From the NCBI GenBank assembly GCA_963677175.2, contig CAXXES010000003.1, forward strand, positions 62,001 to 126,000: DNA of 64,000 nt, read 5' to 3'. This document shows, piece after piece, positions 8,937 through 18,344 of the stretch. The position numbers and the translations under genes are program-made. Below the pieces are notes generated by a model. That model worked only from the letters and a program-made list of their open reading frames with translations, was not told the origin of the DNA and made no database searches. How positions within the stretch are numbered: position 1 is the first letter of the stretch; every line of letters starts with the position of its first letter. Origin of the DNA: Sunxiuqinia sp963677175 (GTDB lineage Bacteria > Bacteroidota > Bacteroidia > Bacteroidales > Prolixibacteraceae).

Positions 8937-9395
8937 GTGGATACTTTATCTTACAAGACCGTTTCGGCCAACAGCGCCACGGCAAATAAGGAATGGGTTG
9001 TTATTGATGCAACAGATATGATACTTGGTCGTTTGGCCAGTGCTGTTGCTAAAATCCTGAGAGGAAAGAACAAACCCAACTTTACACCTCACGCAGACTG
9101 TGGGGATAATGTAATAGTGATTAATGCAGAAAAAGTGCGTTTGACAGGTAATAAACTAAGCGATAAAGTTTACCTGAGTCACACCGGTTATCCGGGTGGA
9201 CAACGCAAGCAATCACCTGCGGATATTTTAGCTAAGTATCCCGAGCGTTTGGTTGAGAAAGCTGTAAGAGGCATGCTTCCAAAAAATCGCTTGGGTCGTA
9301 AGGTTTTTGGAAACATGAAAGTGTATGTTGGAGGGGAGCACAAACAAGAGGCTCAAAATCCAAAAGTAATTGATTTAAACACGATTAAATTGTAA
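8937..9395 (+). CDS. rplM: 50S ribosomal protein L13
   Basis: The 152-residue L13 is an early-assembly protein of the large subunit. It is recognised from WVVIDATDMILGRLAS, the central HTGYPGGQR region, and AVRGMLPKNRLGR plus MKVYVGGEH near the C-terminus. The start is GTG at 8937 (MDTLSYKT); no ATG lies in frame nearby that would keep the family N-terminus. rpsI begins three bases after the stop, the conserved L13-S9 pair. Confidence 0.98.
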   Translation: MDTLSYKTVSANSATANKEWVVIDATDMILGRLASAVAKILRGKNKPNFTPHADCGDNVIVINAEKVRLTGNKLSDKVYLSHTGYPGGQRKQSPADILAKYPERLVEKAVRGMLPKNRLGRKVFGNMKVYVGGEHKQEAQNPKVIDLNTIKL

Positions 9396-9397
9396 CA

Positions 9398-9784
9398 ATG
9401 GAAGTAATAAATACCCTAGGACGTAGAAAATCTGCTGTGGCTCGTATTTATATCAGCGAGGGCAAAGGAAATGTTACCATCAACAAAAGGGATTTGAAAG
9501 AATATTTCCCAAATGGTACGCTACAGTATATTGTTATGCAACCATTGAACCTGGTTGGTGTAGCTGATCAATATGATGTGAAGGTGAATCTTGACGGAGG
9601 TGGCATTAAAGGACAAGCTGAAGCTTTGCGTTTAGCCATTTCAAGAGCTTTAATTGAAATCGATCCTGAAGCAAGACCTGTATTGAAACAAGCTGGCTTT
9701 TTGACCCGTGACCCACGCGAAGTGGAACGTAAAAAACCAGGTCAGCCAAAAGCACGGAAGCGTTTCCAATTCTCAAAACGTTAA
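9398..9784 (+). CDS. rpsI: 30S ribosomal protein S9
   Basis: The 128-residue S9 has the typical N-terminus (NTLGRRKSAVARIYI), central GGGIKGQAEALRLAISRAL, and the basic C-terminal tail ending FQFSKR that reaches the ribosomal P-site. It is immediately downstream of rplM and clearly co-transcribed. Confidence 0.98.
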   Translation: MEVINTLGRRKSAVARIYISEGKGNVTINKRDLKEYFPNGTLQYIVMQPLNLVGVADQYDVKVNLDGGGIKGQAEALRLAISRALIEIDPEARPVLKQAGFLTRDPREVERKKPGQPKARKRFQFSKR

Positions 9785-9810
9785 CAGTATTATTAAATCT
9801 AAATATGACT

Positions 9811-9875
9811 GTGGATCTGAAACTGCTGAGACTTCCTTATAATTCAGGAGCTACTCAGAAGTTGCTTTTCAACAA
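9811..9875 (+). promoter_or_regulatory. Structured leader before rpsB (candidate S2 autoregulation site)
   Basis: The 112-bp gap before rpsB can fold: AACTGCTGAG (9821-9830) pairs with CTCAGAAGTT (9854-9863) with one mismatch. Inside it TCCT (9834-9837) pairs with AGGA (9846-9849), and GTTG...CAAC (9861-9873) may form a competing small stem. rpsB-tsf operons are autoregulated by S2 in other bacteria. The link here is inferred from fold and position only. Confidence 0.35.
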
Positions 9876-9896
9876 ATTATTTATAAAAGTAAAAAG

Positions 9897-10694
9897 ATGC
9901 CAAGAACAAATTTTCAAGAATTACTGGATGCAGGTGTCCATTTTGGTCACCTAAAAAGAAAGTGGAATCCAAACATGGCTCCATACATTTTTATGGAGAA
10001 AAATGGAATCCACATCATCGACTTGCAAAAAACAGTTGTCAAAATCGATGAGGCAGCTGCCGCCTTGAAACAAATCGCCAAATCGGGTCGCAAAATACTA
10101 TTCGTAGCAACGAAAAAGCAAGCTAAAGATATCGTTGCCGATGCCGTAGGGAGTGTCAATATGCCTTACGTAGTTGAGCGTTGGCCAGGAGGTATGCTAA
10201 CAAACTTTCCAACCATCCGCAAAGCGGTGAAGAAAATGATTTCCATTGACAAAATGGAAAAAGAAGAAAGTTGGACAAACTTGTCAAAACGCGAAAAGTT
10301 GCAAATTACACGTCAACGTGCCAAGTTGGAAAAAATTCTGGGCAGTATTTCTGACCTGACCCGCCTTCCTGCAGCACTATTTATCGTTGATGTGATGAAA
10401 GAAAAAATCGCTGTGCGTGAAGCCCAAAAATTGGGTATTCCTGTATTTGCGATGGTCGATACTAATTCAAATCCTGAAGGACTTGATTTCATCATCCCGT
10501 CCAACGACGACGCCTCTCAGTCTGTTCGGCTGATTGTTCGCCTGATGTGCGATGCCGTTGCCGAAGGCTTGAATGAGCGCAAAGTTGAGCGCGATAACGA
10601 AGGAGATGAAGAGAAACCAAAAAAAATCAAGAGCAAAAGATCAGCTGCTAAGGCTGAAAAAGTTGAAGTAGACGAAGATACCAACGAAGAATAA
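9897..10694 (+). CDS. rpsB: 30S ribosomal protein S2
   Basis: The 265-residue S2 has the N-terminal signature LLDAGVHFGHLKRKWNP, KILFVATKKQAKDIV, VERWPGGMLTNF and the C-terminal IPVFAMVDTNSNPEGLDF / IPSNDDA block. The last 40 or so residues are a highly charged Lys/Glu extension, common in this phylum. It is paired with tsf 32 bp downstream. Confidence 0.98.
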   Translation: MPRTNFQELLDAGVHFGHLKRKWNPNMAPYIFMEKNGIHIIDLQKTVVKIDEAAAALKQIAKSGRKILFVATKKQAKDIVADAVGSVNMPYVVERWPGGMLTNFPTIRKAVKKMISIDKMEKEESWTNLSKREKLQITRQRAKLEKILGSISDLTRLPAALFIVDVMKEKIAVREAQKLGIPVFAMVDTNSNPEGLDFIIPSNDDASQSVRLIVRLMCDAVAEGLNERKVERDNEGDEEKPKKIKSKRSAAKAEKVEVDEDTNEE

Positions 10695-10726
10695 TTGCTC
10701 TTTTAATAAAATAAAAATAAACAATT

Positions 10727-11554
10727 ATGACAATTACTGCTGCAGATGTAATGAAGTTGCGTAAAGCAACAGGAGCCGGCATGATGGATTGTAAAAACGC
10801 CCTTGCCGATGCAAATGGCGACTTTGATGCCGCGATTCAAATAATCCGCGAAAAAGGCAAACTGGTAGCAAGTAAGCGATCTGATCGTGAAGCTTCAGAA
10901 GGCGTTGTCCTGGCTGGTGTTAGTGGAAATAATCAATACGGAGCAATTGTTGTTTTAAACTGCGAAACTGATTTTGTAGCTAAAAACGAAGACTTTGTAA
11001 AAATAACCAATAAGTTTTTGGAGGCTGCGATTGCTAACAAACCAGCCGATCTGGATGCTTTGAAGGCGCTGGAAGTGGATGGCCGTACAATCGAATCGCA
11101 CGTAACCGAACAAACGGGTGTTATTGGCGAAAAGATTGAATTGTCCTACTTCGCCAAAGTTGAAGCAGAAGCTGTAATTCCTTACATTCATCCGGGAAAT
11201 AAACTGGCTACTTTGGTTGGTTTCAACCAGGCTGGTGTTGACACACAGGTGATGAAAGATGTGGCCATGCAAGTGGCTGCCATGAGTCCTGTTGCTGTTG
11301 ATAAAGACAATGTTTCTCCTGAAATCGTCGCCAAGGAATTGGAGATTGCCAAGGAGAAATTCCGTCAGGAAGGAAAGCCGGAAGCCATGCTCGACAAAAT
11401 TGCCCAAGGTGCCTTGAATAAATTCTTCAAAGACAGTACTTTGCTGAATCAGGCCTTTGTGAAAGACAACAAACTGACCGTGAAAGAATACCTACAGTCG
11501 ACAGACAAAGGGTTGATAGTTACCGAGTTTGTTCGTTTTGCCTTGTCTGAATAA
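10727..11554 (+). CDS. tsf: Elongation factor Ts
   Basis: The 275-residue guanine-nucleotide exchange factor for EF-Tu has the N-terminal UBA-like module (MKLRKATGAGMMDCKNAL) and the core with NCETDFVAKNEDF, the segment that contacts EF-Tu. Dimerisation/core subdomains and a C-terminal module follow. It is the last gene of the ribosomal-protein cluster and is followed directly by a strong terminator. Confidence 0.98.
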   Translation: MTITAADVMKLRKATGAGMMDCKNALADANGDFDAAIQIIREKGKLVASKRSDREASEGVVLAGVSGNNQYGAIVVLNCETDFVAKNEDFVKITNKFLEAAIANKPADLDALKALEVDGRTIESHVTEQTGVIGEKIELSYFAKVEAEAVIPYIHPGNKLATLVGFNQAGVDTQVMKDVAMQVAAMSPVAVDKDNVSPEIVAKELEIAKEKFRQEGKPEAMLDKIAQGALNKFFKDSTLLNQAFVKDNKLTVKEYLQSTDKGLIVTEFVRFALSE

Positions 11555-11576
11555 AGATACTTGAAATACATAATAG

Positions 11577-11610
11577 CAAAAAAGGAGCCTCAGTAGAGGC
11601 TCCTTTTTTT
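11577..11610 (+). terminator. Intrinsic terminator after tsf
   Basis: The perfect 10-bp stem AAGGAGCCTC / GAGGCTCCTT (11582-11591, 11596-11605) with loop AGTA runs into a T-tract to 11610. An A-run on the left means it could also serve the convergent aquaporin locus. Confidence 0.92.
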
Positions 11611-11647
11611 ATGCTTACAAGCTTTTATCCCTTTTAAAAGGAATACT

Positions 11648-12333
11648 TTATTCTTCCTCTGGAGAAACTTTTTTGTAAACAATGTCAGCCAAAATGGCTC
11701 CAACAATTGGAGCTAACCAGAATAACCACAATTGACTTAATGCCCAGTCGCCAACAATAGTGCCTGACTAGTGCTTCGAGCCGGATTAACAGATGTATTG
11801 GTTACCGGAATGCTGATAAGATGAATCAGGGTTAAGCCCAAGCCAATGGCCAATCCGGCAAACCCTTTAGGTGCTTTTGAATGCGTAGCCCCCAATATTA
11901 TAATTAAAAACATAAAAGTCATAACGACCTTAGAAACCAATGCCGCAAGCATGCTGTATCCGCCGGGTGAGTGTTCTCCGTAGCCATTTGCCGCGAACCC
12001 GCCGATTTCAAATCCTGGTTTTCCACTCGCAATGAGGTATAAGATAGCTGCTCCTCCAATTCCTCCCAGTACTTGAGCAACAATGTACGGAAGTAGTTCC
12101 TTTCGGTCGAGCCTGCCGCCGATCCATAGTCCAACAGATACAGCCGGATTGAGGTGGTAACCTGAGATGTGTCCGATAGCGTAAGCCATTGTTAGAACAG
12201 TTAACCCAAAAGCAATGGCTACACCGACAAATCCAATTCCTAATTCAGGATAAGCCGCAGCTAGGACGGCACTTCCACATCCGCCCAATACCAACCATAA
12301 GGTTCCAATAAATTCAACAACTAATTTTTTCAT
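11648..12333 (-). pseudogene. aqpZ: Aquaporin Z-like channel, frameshifted near the C-terminus
   Basis: The first frame gives 198 residues of an aquaporin (MIP family): six-helix pattern, first NPA box in HISGYHLNPAVSVG, and second in TNTSVNPARSTSQ. It stops prematurely at 11737. The missing last helix is intact in another frame (GDWALSQLWLFWLAP, ...IVYKKVSPEEE) and ends at 11648. One missing base around 11749-11757 explains the shift. The protein would lose TM6, so either the gene is a recent pseudogene or there is an assembly error. It is convergent with tsf. Bases 12334-12591 contain no recognisable gene. Confidence 0.88.
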
Positions 12334-12591
12334 AAACCATTCATATTTACTGTTAATTAAAAAATTAGCAAAAAGGGAACTTGAAGTGATCTATCTATGA
12401 ATTAGTCGTATTGGTTTTTCGGGGGGGCAAAATAAATGTGAAATTAAGTCAATTCAGATAACTTTTCCAACCTGATTAACTATTTATTTGCGATCAGGCA
12501 TCATGTTTCCTGTCCAGTTAAGATCGACTGATTGTTAATCTATTGAAAACCAATGGCAAACCAGTAATTTTCTGAGCATCAGGTAATCAAC

Positions 12592-13473
12592 TTAGCCATT
12601 CAATGCCTCGGCGCCATTGGTAACTTCTGTAATTGCATTGGTAATGGCTGCCTGGCGGGCTTTGTTGAAAGTCAGGGTTAAGTCCTTTATTAGATCGGTG
12701 GCATTGTCCGTTGCCTTGTGCATGGCGGTCATGCGTGCACCTTGTTCTGCAGCATTCGAGTCGAGCAGGGCTCTGTACAACTGGATTTTCAGCGATCGTG
12801 GAATGAGTTCCTCTACAATTTGCTCTTTTGTCGGTTCGTAAATGAAGTCGAGATTGGTAGTAGCCTGCTCTTCGTTGGCAACAACTTCAACTGGTAGAAA
12901 TTGCTCTGTGGTGCAGATTTGAACGGCGGCATTTTTAAATTCATTGTAAACCATCTCTATCCGGTCGTATTTTTGCTCTACAAAATCAGCCATCAGGTTC
13001 GATGCCAGCTTTGAAGTATGCTCAAAGGTTAGGGGATCGAAGATATCGTTGGCCTGTCCTACAATGGGCATATTTTTCAGTTTTAGGTATTTTTCACCTT
13101 GTTTGCCAACGATCAGAAACCCGAGTTGTCCCAATTTTAGTTGCTTGTTGTATTTGGTTAGCGCCAAATCGTAAGCTGTTTTGGCGATGTTGGTGTTAAA
13201 AGCGCCACAAAGCCCGCGGTTTGAGCTGATCAGAATTAGCAGCACCTTTTCCGGATCGCGTTGTTGAGTATAAACGGATTCATCGCTGTTCTCCAGGCTG
13301 GAACCAATTGAACTGAGTATTTCGTGCAGCTTATTAGCATATGGCCTGATCTGAAGGATGGCATCCTGGGCCTTTTTGAGCTTGGCAGCCGAAACCATTT
13401 TCATGGCACTGGTAACCTGTCTGGTAGTTTTTACCGATGAAATTCGTGTACGTATTTCTTTTAAACTGGCCAT
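12592..13473 (-). CDS. atpG: ATP synthase F1 subunit gamma
   Basis: The 293-residue central stalk subunit rotates inside the alpha/beta hexamer. It has the long N-terminal helix (SLKEIRTRISSVKTTRQVTSAMKMV pattern, residues 2-26), ISSNRGLCGAFN, and the C-terminal helix with ARMTAMHKATDNA. It is last in the minus-strand ATP synthase operon, 64 bp after atpA. No atpD or atpC follows. Confidence 0.97.
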   Translation of the reverse strand: MASLKEIRTRISSVKTTRQVTSAMKMVSAAKLKKAQDAILQIRPYANKLHEILSSIGSSLENSDESVYTQQRDPEKVLLILISSNRGLCGAFNTNIAKTAYDLALTKYNKQLKLGQLGFLIVGKQGEKYLKLKNMPIVGQANDIFDPLTFEHTSKLASNLMADFVEQKYDRIEMVYNEFKNAAVQICTTEQFLPVEVVANEEQATTNLDFIYEPTKEQIVEELIPRSLKIQLYRALLDSNAAEQGARMTAMHKATDNATDLIKDLTLTFNKARQAAITNAITEVTNGAEALNG

Positions 13474-13537
13474 CTTTTAGAAATGATTGAATGATTGAAT
13501 GATCGAAACTACAGGTTTCGATCATTCAATCGTTTCA

Positions 13538-15115
13538 TTATTTAAATCGTTCTGCTACTTCTTTCGCTACTTTTTCCAGAACACCGGTAATATCGTCGTT
13601 AAGGATCCCTTTTCTCAAAAGATCCAAAGTAGGCCGATATTCCATTTCCAGCATATCAATATAGTCTTTCTCGAAAGCTTTCACCTTTTCTACCGGAATG
13701 GGGCGCAGCAGTTCTTTAGTTCCGCAATATATAATAGCGATTTGATGTTCGATTTTTATGGGGGCATACTGTCCCTGTTTCAAAATTTCTACGTTCTTGC
13801 GTCCTTTGTCGAGTACGCGCATCGTCGCCGCGTCCAGATCGGATCCAAATTTTGAGAATGCTTCGAGTTCACGGAACTGGGCCTGGTCAAGTTTCAGGGT
13901 TCCTGAAATCTTTTTCATGGCTTTCACCTGTGCGTTACCACCCACGCGCGAAACGGAGTTTCCTACGTTAATGGCTGGCCGAACTCCTGAGTTAAACAGG
14001 TTTGATTCCAAGAAAATCTGGCCATCGGTAATCGAAATCACGTTGGTTGGAATATAGGCTGAAAGGTCGTTGGCCTGGGTTTCAATGATGGGCAAAGCGG
14101 TGAGAGAACCACCACCTTTTACTTTTCCTTGCAAGCACTCAGGTAAGTCGTTCATTTTTACAGCAATTTCGTCGGAGTCGATGATTTTAGCAGCACGCTC
14201 CAACAGGCGCGAGTGCAGGTAAAAGACGTCTCCCGGATAGGCTTCACGGCCCGGTGGACGGCGAAGCAGCAGGGAAACTTCACGATACGAAACGGCCTGT
14301 TTTGAGAGATCATCAAAAACAATTAAGGCATCCCGCCCGGTATCACGGAAGTATTCACCAATGGAAGCCCCGGCGTAAGGTGCATAATATTGAAGTGCTG
14401 CCGGATCGGAAGCCGTTGCCGAAACAATAGCCGTGTAATCCATAGCGCCATATTTTTCGAGGGTTGCCGCAATGTTGGCTACGGTTGAGCCCTTTTGGCC
14501 AACGGCGACATAAATACAATAAACCGGCGTTCCGGCTTCGTAATTTTCGCGTTGATTGATGATGGTGTCGATGGCCACAGCTGTTTTTCCAGTCTGGCGG
14601 TCGCCGATGATCAACTCACGCTGCCCACGTCCGATCGGGATCATGGCATCGATGGCTTTAAGTCCGGTTTGCAAAGGCTGGGTGACAGGTTGCCGGTAAA
14701 TAACTCCAGGAGCTTTGCGTTCCAGTGGCATTTCAAATTTTTCGCCCTGAATCGGTCCTTTTCCGTCGATAGGCTCACCAATGGTATTGATCACCCTTCC
14801 CAAAACACCTTCGCCCACATTGATGGAGGCGATTCGTTGCAGGCGTTTTACGGTGTCGCCTTCTTTAACGTGTTCTGACGGGCCTAAAAGCACAGCTCCA
14901 ACATTATCTTCTTCAAGGTTCAACACAATTCCCTTTATGCCACCTTCGAACTCAAGCATTTCGTTTGCTTCAACATTTGAAAGCCCGTAGATACGGGCAA
15001 TACCATCACCAACCTGGAGTACTGTTCCTACTTCCTCCAATTCGGCTTGCGATTGAAAGCCTTCCAGTTGCTGTTTTAGTATTGCAGATACTTCGGCGGG
15101 TTTTATATCAGCCAT
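13538..15115 (-). CDS. atpA: ATP synthase F1 subunit alpha
   Basis: The 525-residue non-catalytic nucleotide-binding subunit shows the beta-barrel N-terminal domain, Walker A GDRQTGKTAVAID (about residue 170), DALIVFDDLSKQA (Walker B region), the signature LLLRRPPGREAYPGDVFY, and the helical C-terminal domain. Gene order atpH-atpA-atpG is conserved. The gap to atpH is 13 bp. Confidence 0.98.
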   Translation of the reverse strand: MADIKPAEVSAILKQQLEGFQSQAELEEVGTVLQVGDGIARIYGLSNVEANEMLEFEGGIKGIVLNLEEDNVGAVLLGPSEHVKEGDTVKRLQRIASINVGEGVLGRVINTIGEPIDGKGPIQGEKFEMPLERKAPGVIYRQPVTQPLQTGLKAIDAMIPIGRGQRELIIGDRQTGKTAVAIDTIINQRENYEAGTPVYCIYVAVGQKGSTVANIAATLEKYGAMDYTAIVSATASDPAALQYYAPYAGASIGEYFRDTGRDALIVFDDLSKQAVSYREVSLLLRRPPGREAYPGDVFYLHSRLLERAAKIIDSDEIAVKMNDLPECLQGKVKGGGSLTALPIIETQANDLSAYIPTNVISITDGQIFLESNLFNSGVRPAINVGNSVSRVGGNAQVKAMKKISGTLKLDQAQFRELEAFSKFGSDLDAATMRVLDKGRKNVEILKQGQYAPIKIEHQIAIIYCGTKELLRPIPVEKVKAFEKDYIDMLEMEYRPTLDLLRKGILNDDITGVLEKVAKEVAERFK

Positions 15116-15128
15116 TGTTATATATTTT

Positions 15129-15680
15129 TTACTTGTTGTTTTCAGTTTGTAAAAATTCTTCTTTGACCTTACGCAGTTTTGAGGCTATGCTGGCATCAAG
15201 CTGGCGGTCGTCGACACGTAACACAAATCCTCCGATCAGTTCTGTGTTTACCCCTTGGCTTAATTCAACTTTAGTTTTGAAATCGCTTTCGAGTTGTCGT
15301 TGTATTTGGGTGACCAATTCTTTTTGTAATGGAATCGCAGTGGTAATGACAGCCGATTTGACTCCCTGATCTTTACGATACAGCGCTGCAAAATTGCGAC
15401 AGATTCCATGAGTGAAAATCTCACGTTTGTTTTCTGCTACCATAACCAAAAAGTCAACCGTCAGTTTGTTTACTTTTCCTTCGAAGATCATCTTCAGAAG
15501 CTTGACTTTTTGCGATGTTTTCACAACCGGACTTTCCAAAAGCAATAACAGATCGCTGCTTTCTTTGATCAGTAGTTCGATCATTTCCATATCTTTCTTC
15601 ACCTCATCCAGCAATTGTTTTTCTTTTGCCAGGGTGAAAAGAGCTTTCGCGTAGCGGACGGTCACTTTACTTTGATCCAT
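15129..15680 (-). CDS. atpH: ATP synthase F1 subunit delta
   Basis: The 183-residue peripheral-stalk subunit links alpha to subunit b. Visible family features are the N-terminal KVTVRYAKALFTLA and the C-terminal sheet region ELIGGFVLRVDDRQLDASI. It begins four bases after the atpF stop, so the two are translationally close. Confidence 0.95.
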   Translation of the reverse strand: MDQSKVTVRYAKALFTLAKEKQLLDEVKKDMEMIELLIKESSDLLLLLESPVVKTSQKVKLLKMIFEGKVNKLTVDFLVMVAENKREIFTHGICRNFAALYRKDQGVKSAVITTAIPLQKELVTQIQRQLESDFKTKVELSQGVNTELIGGFVLRVDDRQLDASIASKLRKVKEEFLQTENNK

Positions 15681-15684
15681 GTAA

Positions 15685-16179
15685 CTATTGTAATTTAAGA
15701 TCTTTCAGGAGGTCTTTAACCAAGTTTTCCTGAGAGGCCTTGTCTTTTAACTCTTTTTGGATGACTTTTTCGGCTACCAGGACTGACAATTCAGCGATTT
15801 GTTTTCTCATTTCGCTAATAGCAGCTTGCTTCTCGGCTTGAATTTGCTGACGCGCTGCCGCAACAATTTTTTGTCCTTCATTGGATGCCTGGGTTTTTGC
15901 TTCGACCAAAAGTTTATCCTTTAAATCACGGGCTTCTTTGATGATTAGATCCTTTTCCTTTTTGGCTTGGGCAATAATCTTTTCGTGATCTGCTTTCAGG
16001 TCTTTCACTTCTTCGCGGGCTTTATCAGCCGACGATAGCGCATTGGCAATCGATGTTTCCCGTTCTTTAAGAGCAGTCAATATAGGCTTCCAGGCAAACT
16101 TTTTCAAGATCACAAGTAGAATCCCAAAGATGATAGTCATCCAAAACAGGGTTCCGAAATCCGGAGTAACAAATCCCAT
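15685..16179 (-). CDS. atpF: ATP synthase F0 subunit b
   Basis: The 164-residue peripheral stalk has one N-terminal TM helix (about residues 6-26, LFWMTIIFGILLVILKKFAW) and a long charged amphipathic helix rich in Lys, Glu and Ala that dimerises. Position between atpE and atpH fits. Confidence 0.95.
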   Translation of the reverse strand: MGFVTPDFGTLFWMTIIFGILLVILKKFAWKPILTALKERETSIANALSSADKAREEVKDLKADHEKIIAQAKKEKDLIIKEARDLKDKLLVEAKTQASNEGQKIVAAARQQIQAEKQAAISEMRKQIAELSVLVAEKVIQKELKDKASQENLVKDLLKDLKLQ

Positions 16180-16253
16180 AATTCTTGTTTTTTAGTTTTT
16201 GTCGCCCAGCCTCCCGGCAACCCCGGGAGCGGACGACCAATCAATACATTCCT

Positions 16254-16547
16254 TTAAACAAAAAGGACCAAGGCACAGGTGATAACAGCAAAGAACGCAA
16301 CACCTTCAATCAGCGCAGCCGATACGATCATACTTGACCGGATGTCACCGCTGGCTTCGGGCTGACGTGCAATTGCTTCCATGGCTGCGGCACCAATTTT
16401 ACCGATACCCATACCTGCTCCAATGGCAGCAAAACTTGCTCCAAGAGCTGCACCTAATTTTGCAAAACCTTCAAAAGTGGCTGCTGCTGTTTCTGCATCC
16501 AGCACATCTGTTACTTGCAATAGAACTGTTAAAATAGATGATAGCAT
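16254..16547 (-). CDS. atpE: ATP synthase F0 subunit c
   Basis: The 97-residue proteolipid ring subunit has an N-terminal extension, TM1 with the glycine ladder (GASFAAIGAGMGIG), polar loop ARQPE, and TM2 carrying the ion-binding Glu81 (AALIEGVAFF). The Gln and Ser/Thr ligands of sodium-binding rings are absent, so this is read as a proton ring. Confidence 0.96.
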   Translation of the reverse strand: MLSSILTVLLQVTDVLDAETAAATFEGFAKLGAALGASFAAIGAGMGIGKIGAAAMEAIARQPEASGDIRSSMIVSAALIEGVAFFAVITCALVLFV

Positions 16548-16571
16548 AAATGTAAATTTATTGTGTTAAAA

Positions 16572-17663
16572 CTAGTGATGTTCTGCTTTAGCCATCCCAA
16601 AATAAAGGGCTGACAGTAAGGTGAAAACATAAGCCTGAATAAATGATACCAAAAGATCAAGCATCAGGATAAAAAGGGAAAATACGATGGATACCGGGCT
16701 GATTGCCAAACCTGCAGCAGGCCCCATTAACTTTCCAAAAATAAAAATCAAGCTGATGAATACAGTCACAATCATGTGTCCAGCCATCATATTGGCAAAG
16801 AGACGAACCATCAACACAAAAGGCTTGGTAATCACTCCCGATAGTTCAATGATGGGCATCAACGGGAGAGGGAATTTCAACCACATGGGAACATCAGGGT
16901 TGAATATTTCTTTCCAGTAATGCTTGTTGCCATTCAGGTTGGTTACAGCAAAGGTAAACAAGGCCAGCGACATGGTAACGGCAATATTTCCGGTAACATT
17001 CGCTCCGAATGGAAAAATAGGGATTAACCCCATCAGGTTGTTCAGCAAAATGAAGAAGAACAAGGTCAGGAGAAAGGGCATGAACTTTTCGTATTTTTTG
17101 TCGCCAATGGCAGGCTTGGCAATTTCATCGCGAACAAAAAGGATGATTGGCTCAACCGTATTTTGAATGCCTTTGGGTGCCTGTCCGGTACTTCGCTTGG
17201 CCGATTTGGCCGCTGAAACAAAAATCAAAAGAAGTAGAGCCACGCTGAAAAGTGCTCCGGCAACTACTTTGGTGATGGATAAGTTTATGGGCAGCCCGAT
17301 GACTTCTCCTTGTTGGTTGACTTCCTCAATTTTACCAGAATTCTCACCTTGGTGTGAAATGCGAAAATTTTTATAGGTTGTGTTTCCGTGCTCGAACTTC
17401 GAAGACATAAAAACGTGCCATCCATTGGTTTTGCTGTATAGGATAATCGGGAGGGGAACAGTAATGTGGGTTTCTCCGATGGTAGCCAGATGCCATTCAA
17501 ACGCATCGGCCACGTGATGCATGATGTAGTCTCCGGGAATAAATTCTTTGGAATGTCCACCATGGCTGTCTGCTTCAGCATAAGCAGGTGTTGATGTGAT
17601 GCTGAATACTAAAAGAAAAAATAGAATTAAAGCGGTATATCTTTGGCTTTTTGTTGCTTTCAT
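16572..17663 (-). CDS. atpB: ATP synthase F0 subunit a
   Basis: The 363-residue half-channel subunit has an N-terminal signal-like helix (residues 9-29) and a hydrophilic His/Gly-rich stretch before the usual core, a long N-terminal form seen in Bacteroidota. The essential Arg is in FVLMVRLFANMMAGH (R287). The last helix contains SFIQAYVFTLLSALYFG. It is followed by atpE 24 bp downstream. Confidence 0.96.
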   Translation of the reverse strand: MKATKSQRYTALILFFLLVFSITSTPAYAEADSHGGHSKEFIPGDYIMHHVADAFEWHLATIGETHITVPLPIILYSKTNGWHVFMSSKFEHGNTTYKNFRISHQGENSGKIEEVNQQGEVIGLPINLSITKVVAGALFSVALLLLIFVSAAKSAKRSTGQAPKGIQNTVEPIILFVRDEIAKPAIGDKKYEKFMPFLLTLFFFILLNNLMGLIPIFPFGANVTGNIAVTMSLALFTFAVTNLNGNKHYWKEIFNPDVPMWLKFPLPLMPIIELSGVITKPFVLMVRLFANMMAGHMIVTVFISLIFIFGKLMGPAAGLAISPVSIVFSLFILMLDLLVSFIQAYVFTLLSALYFGMAKAEHH

Positions 17664-17736
17664 AAAGTTCTAATCAGTATGAATGTCACTCTTTAAAAGA
17701 GTGCCCCAAATTACTAAAAAAATCAATAGTCTCAAG

Positions 17737-18123
17737 TTAATTCTTCAATTTTACGACATGGCTGATTTCAGCAACTTCCAATATAGTGAAGCAAACATAG
17801 GCTATTAAATAATTGATTAAGAATATTTTTGCATGTTCACTTTTCGCCAAAAAGAACACCATGGCTGCAAGCAGGTAAAATAACAATTTCATTGTGCTCA
17901 AAACCATATACCGGGATGTGAACTTGGGCATGTTACTTTCGGCAATTCTTAACAAATAAAAGTGGACAAGGTTTGTTGTGACAAAGAAAAAAATAAGAAT
18001 AAATGGCCAAGGTTCAAAGAGGTGTTGCGGAATGAGCTGAGTATAAAGTATCCAGCCCAAAGCCAGCAGTGTGGCGAGTAGAATAACGGAACGGCTTAGA
18101 AATCGCTTTATGAGTGCATTCAT
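17737..18123 (-). CDS. Four-helix membrane protein in the ATP synthase operon (AtpI-like position)
   Basis: The 128-residue protein has four predicted TM helices (about 11-28, 39-58, 72-93, 100-120). I do not recognise its sequence, but size, topology and place just upstream of atpB match the AtpI/UncI role as an assembly helper for the c ring, so that is the best guess. Its ATG overlaps the stop of the preceding gene in an ATGA (18120-18123), indicating translational coupling. Confidence 0.7.
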   Translation of the reverse strand: MNALIKRFLSRSVILLATLLALGWILYTQLIPQHLFEPWPFILIFFFVTTNLVHFYLLRIAESNMPKFTSRYMVLSTMKLLFYLLAAMVFFLAKSEHAKIFLINYLIAYVCFTILEVAEISHVVKLKN

Positions 18124-18344
18124 TTCAGAAATTTTTTAGTAGCATGATAAATGGCGGCAATAACAGAGATAATCAGAAATGCCAAGGTAAAAGCGTGAAA
18201 AGATAAATCGAGCCATTGATCGATCTTGAAGCCAGCAAAGACGCTGAGACCCATGATGGCAATCATTTCAAAAGCCAGGTTGGAGTAGCGGATAAAATCG
18301 TCAAACTTCTTTTTATGCTTTTTTAAGTTCTTTGGCTTCATCAT
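18120..18344 (-). CDS. AtpZ/AtpI-family small membrane protein
   Basis: With the ATG at 18344 (MMKPKNLKKHKKKFDDF) the product is about 74 residues: a basic N-terminus and two TM helices (LAFEMIAIMGLSVFAGFKID, TLAFLIISVIAAIYHATKKF). The GFKIDQWLDL loop is typical of the AtpZ family, which has been linked to Mg2+ and ATP synthase assembly. The coding region overlaps the end of the bactofilin gene by about 30 bp. A longer frame to 18398 is unlikely. Confidence 0.8.
   Translation of the reverse strand: MMKPKNLKKHKKKFDDFIRYSNLAFEMIAIMGLSVFAGFKIDQWLDLSFHAFTLAFLIISVIAAIYHATKKFLK

Noticed and set aside
16254..16547. Sodium-type c ring
   Set aside because: Glu81 is followed by Gly and the Gln and Ser/Thr ligands needed for sodium binding are missing.
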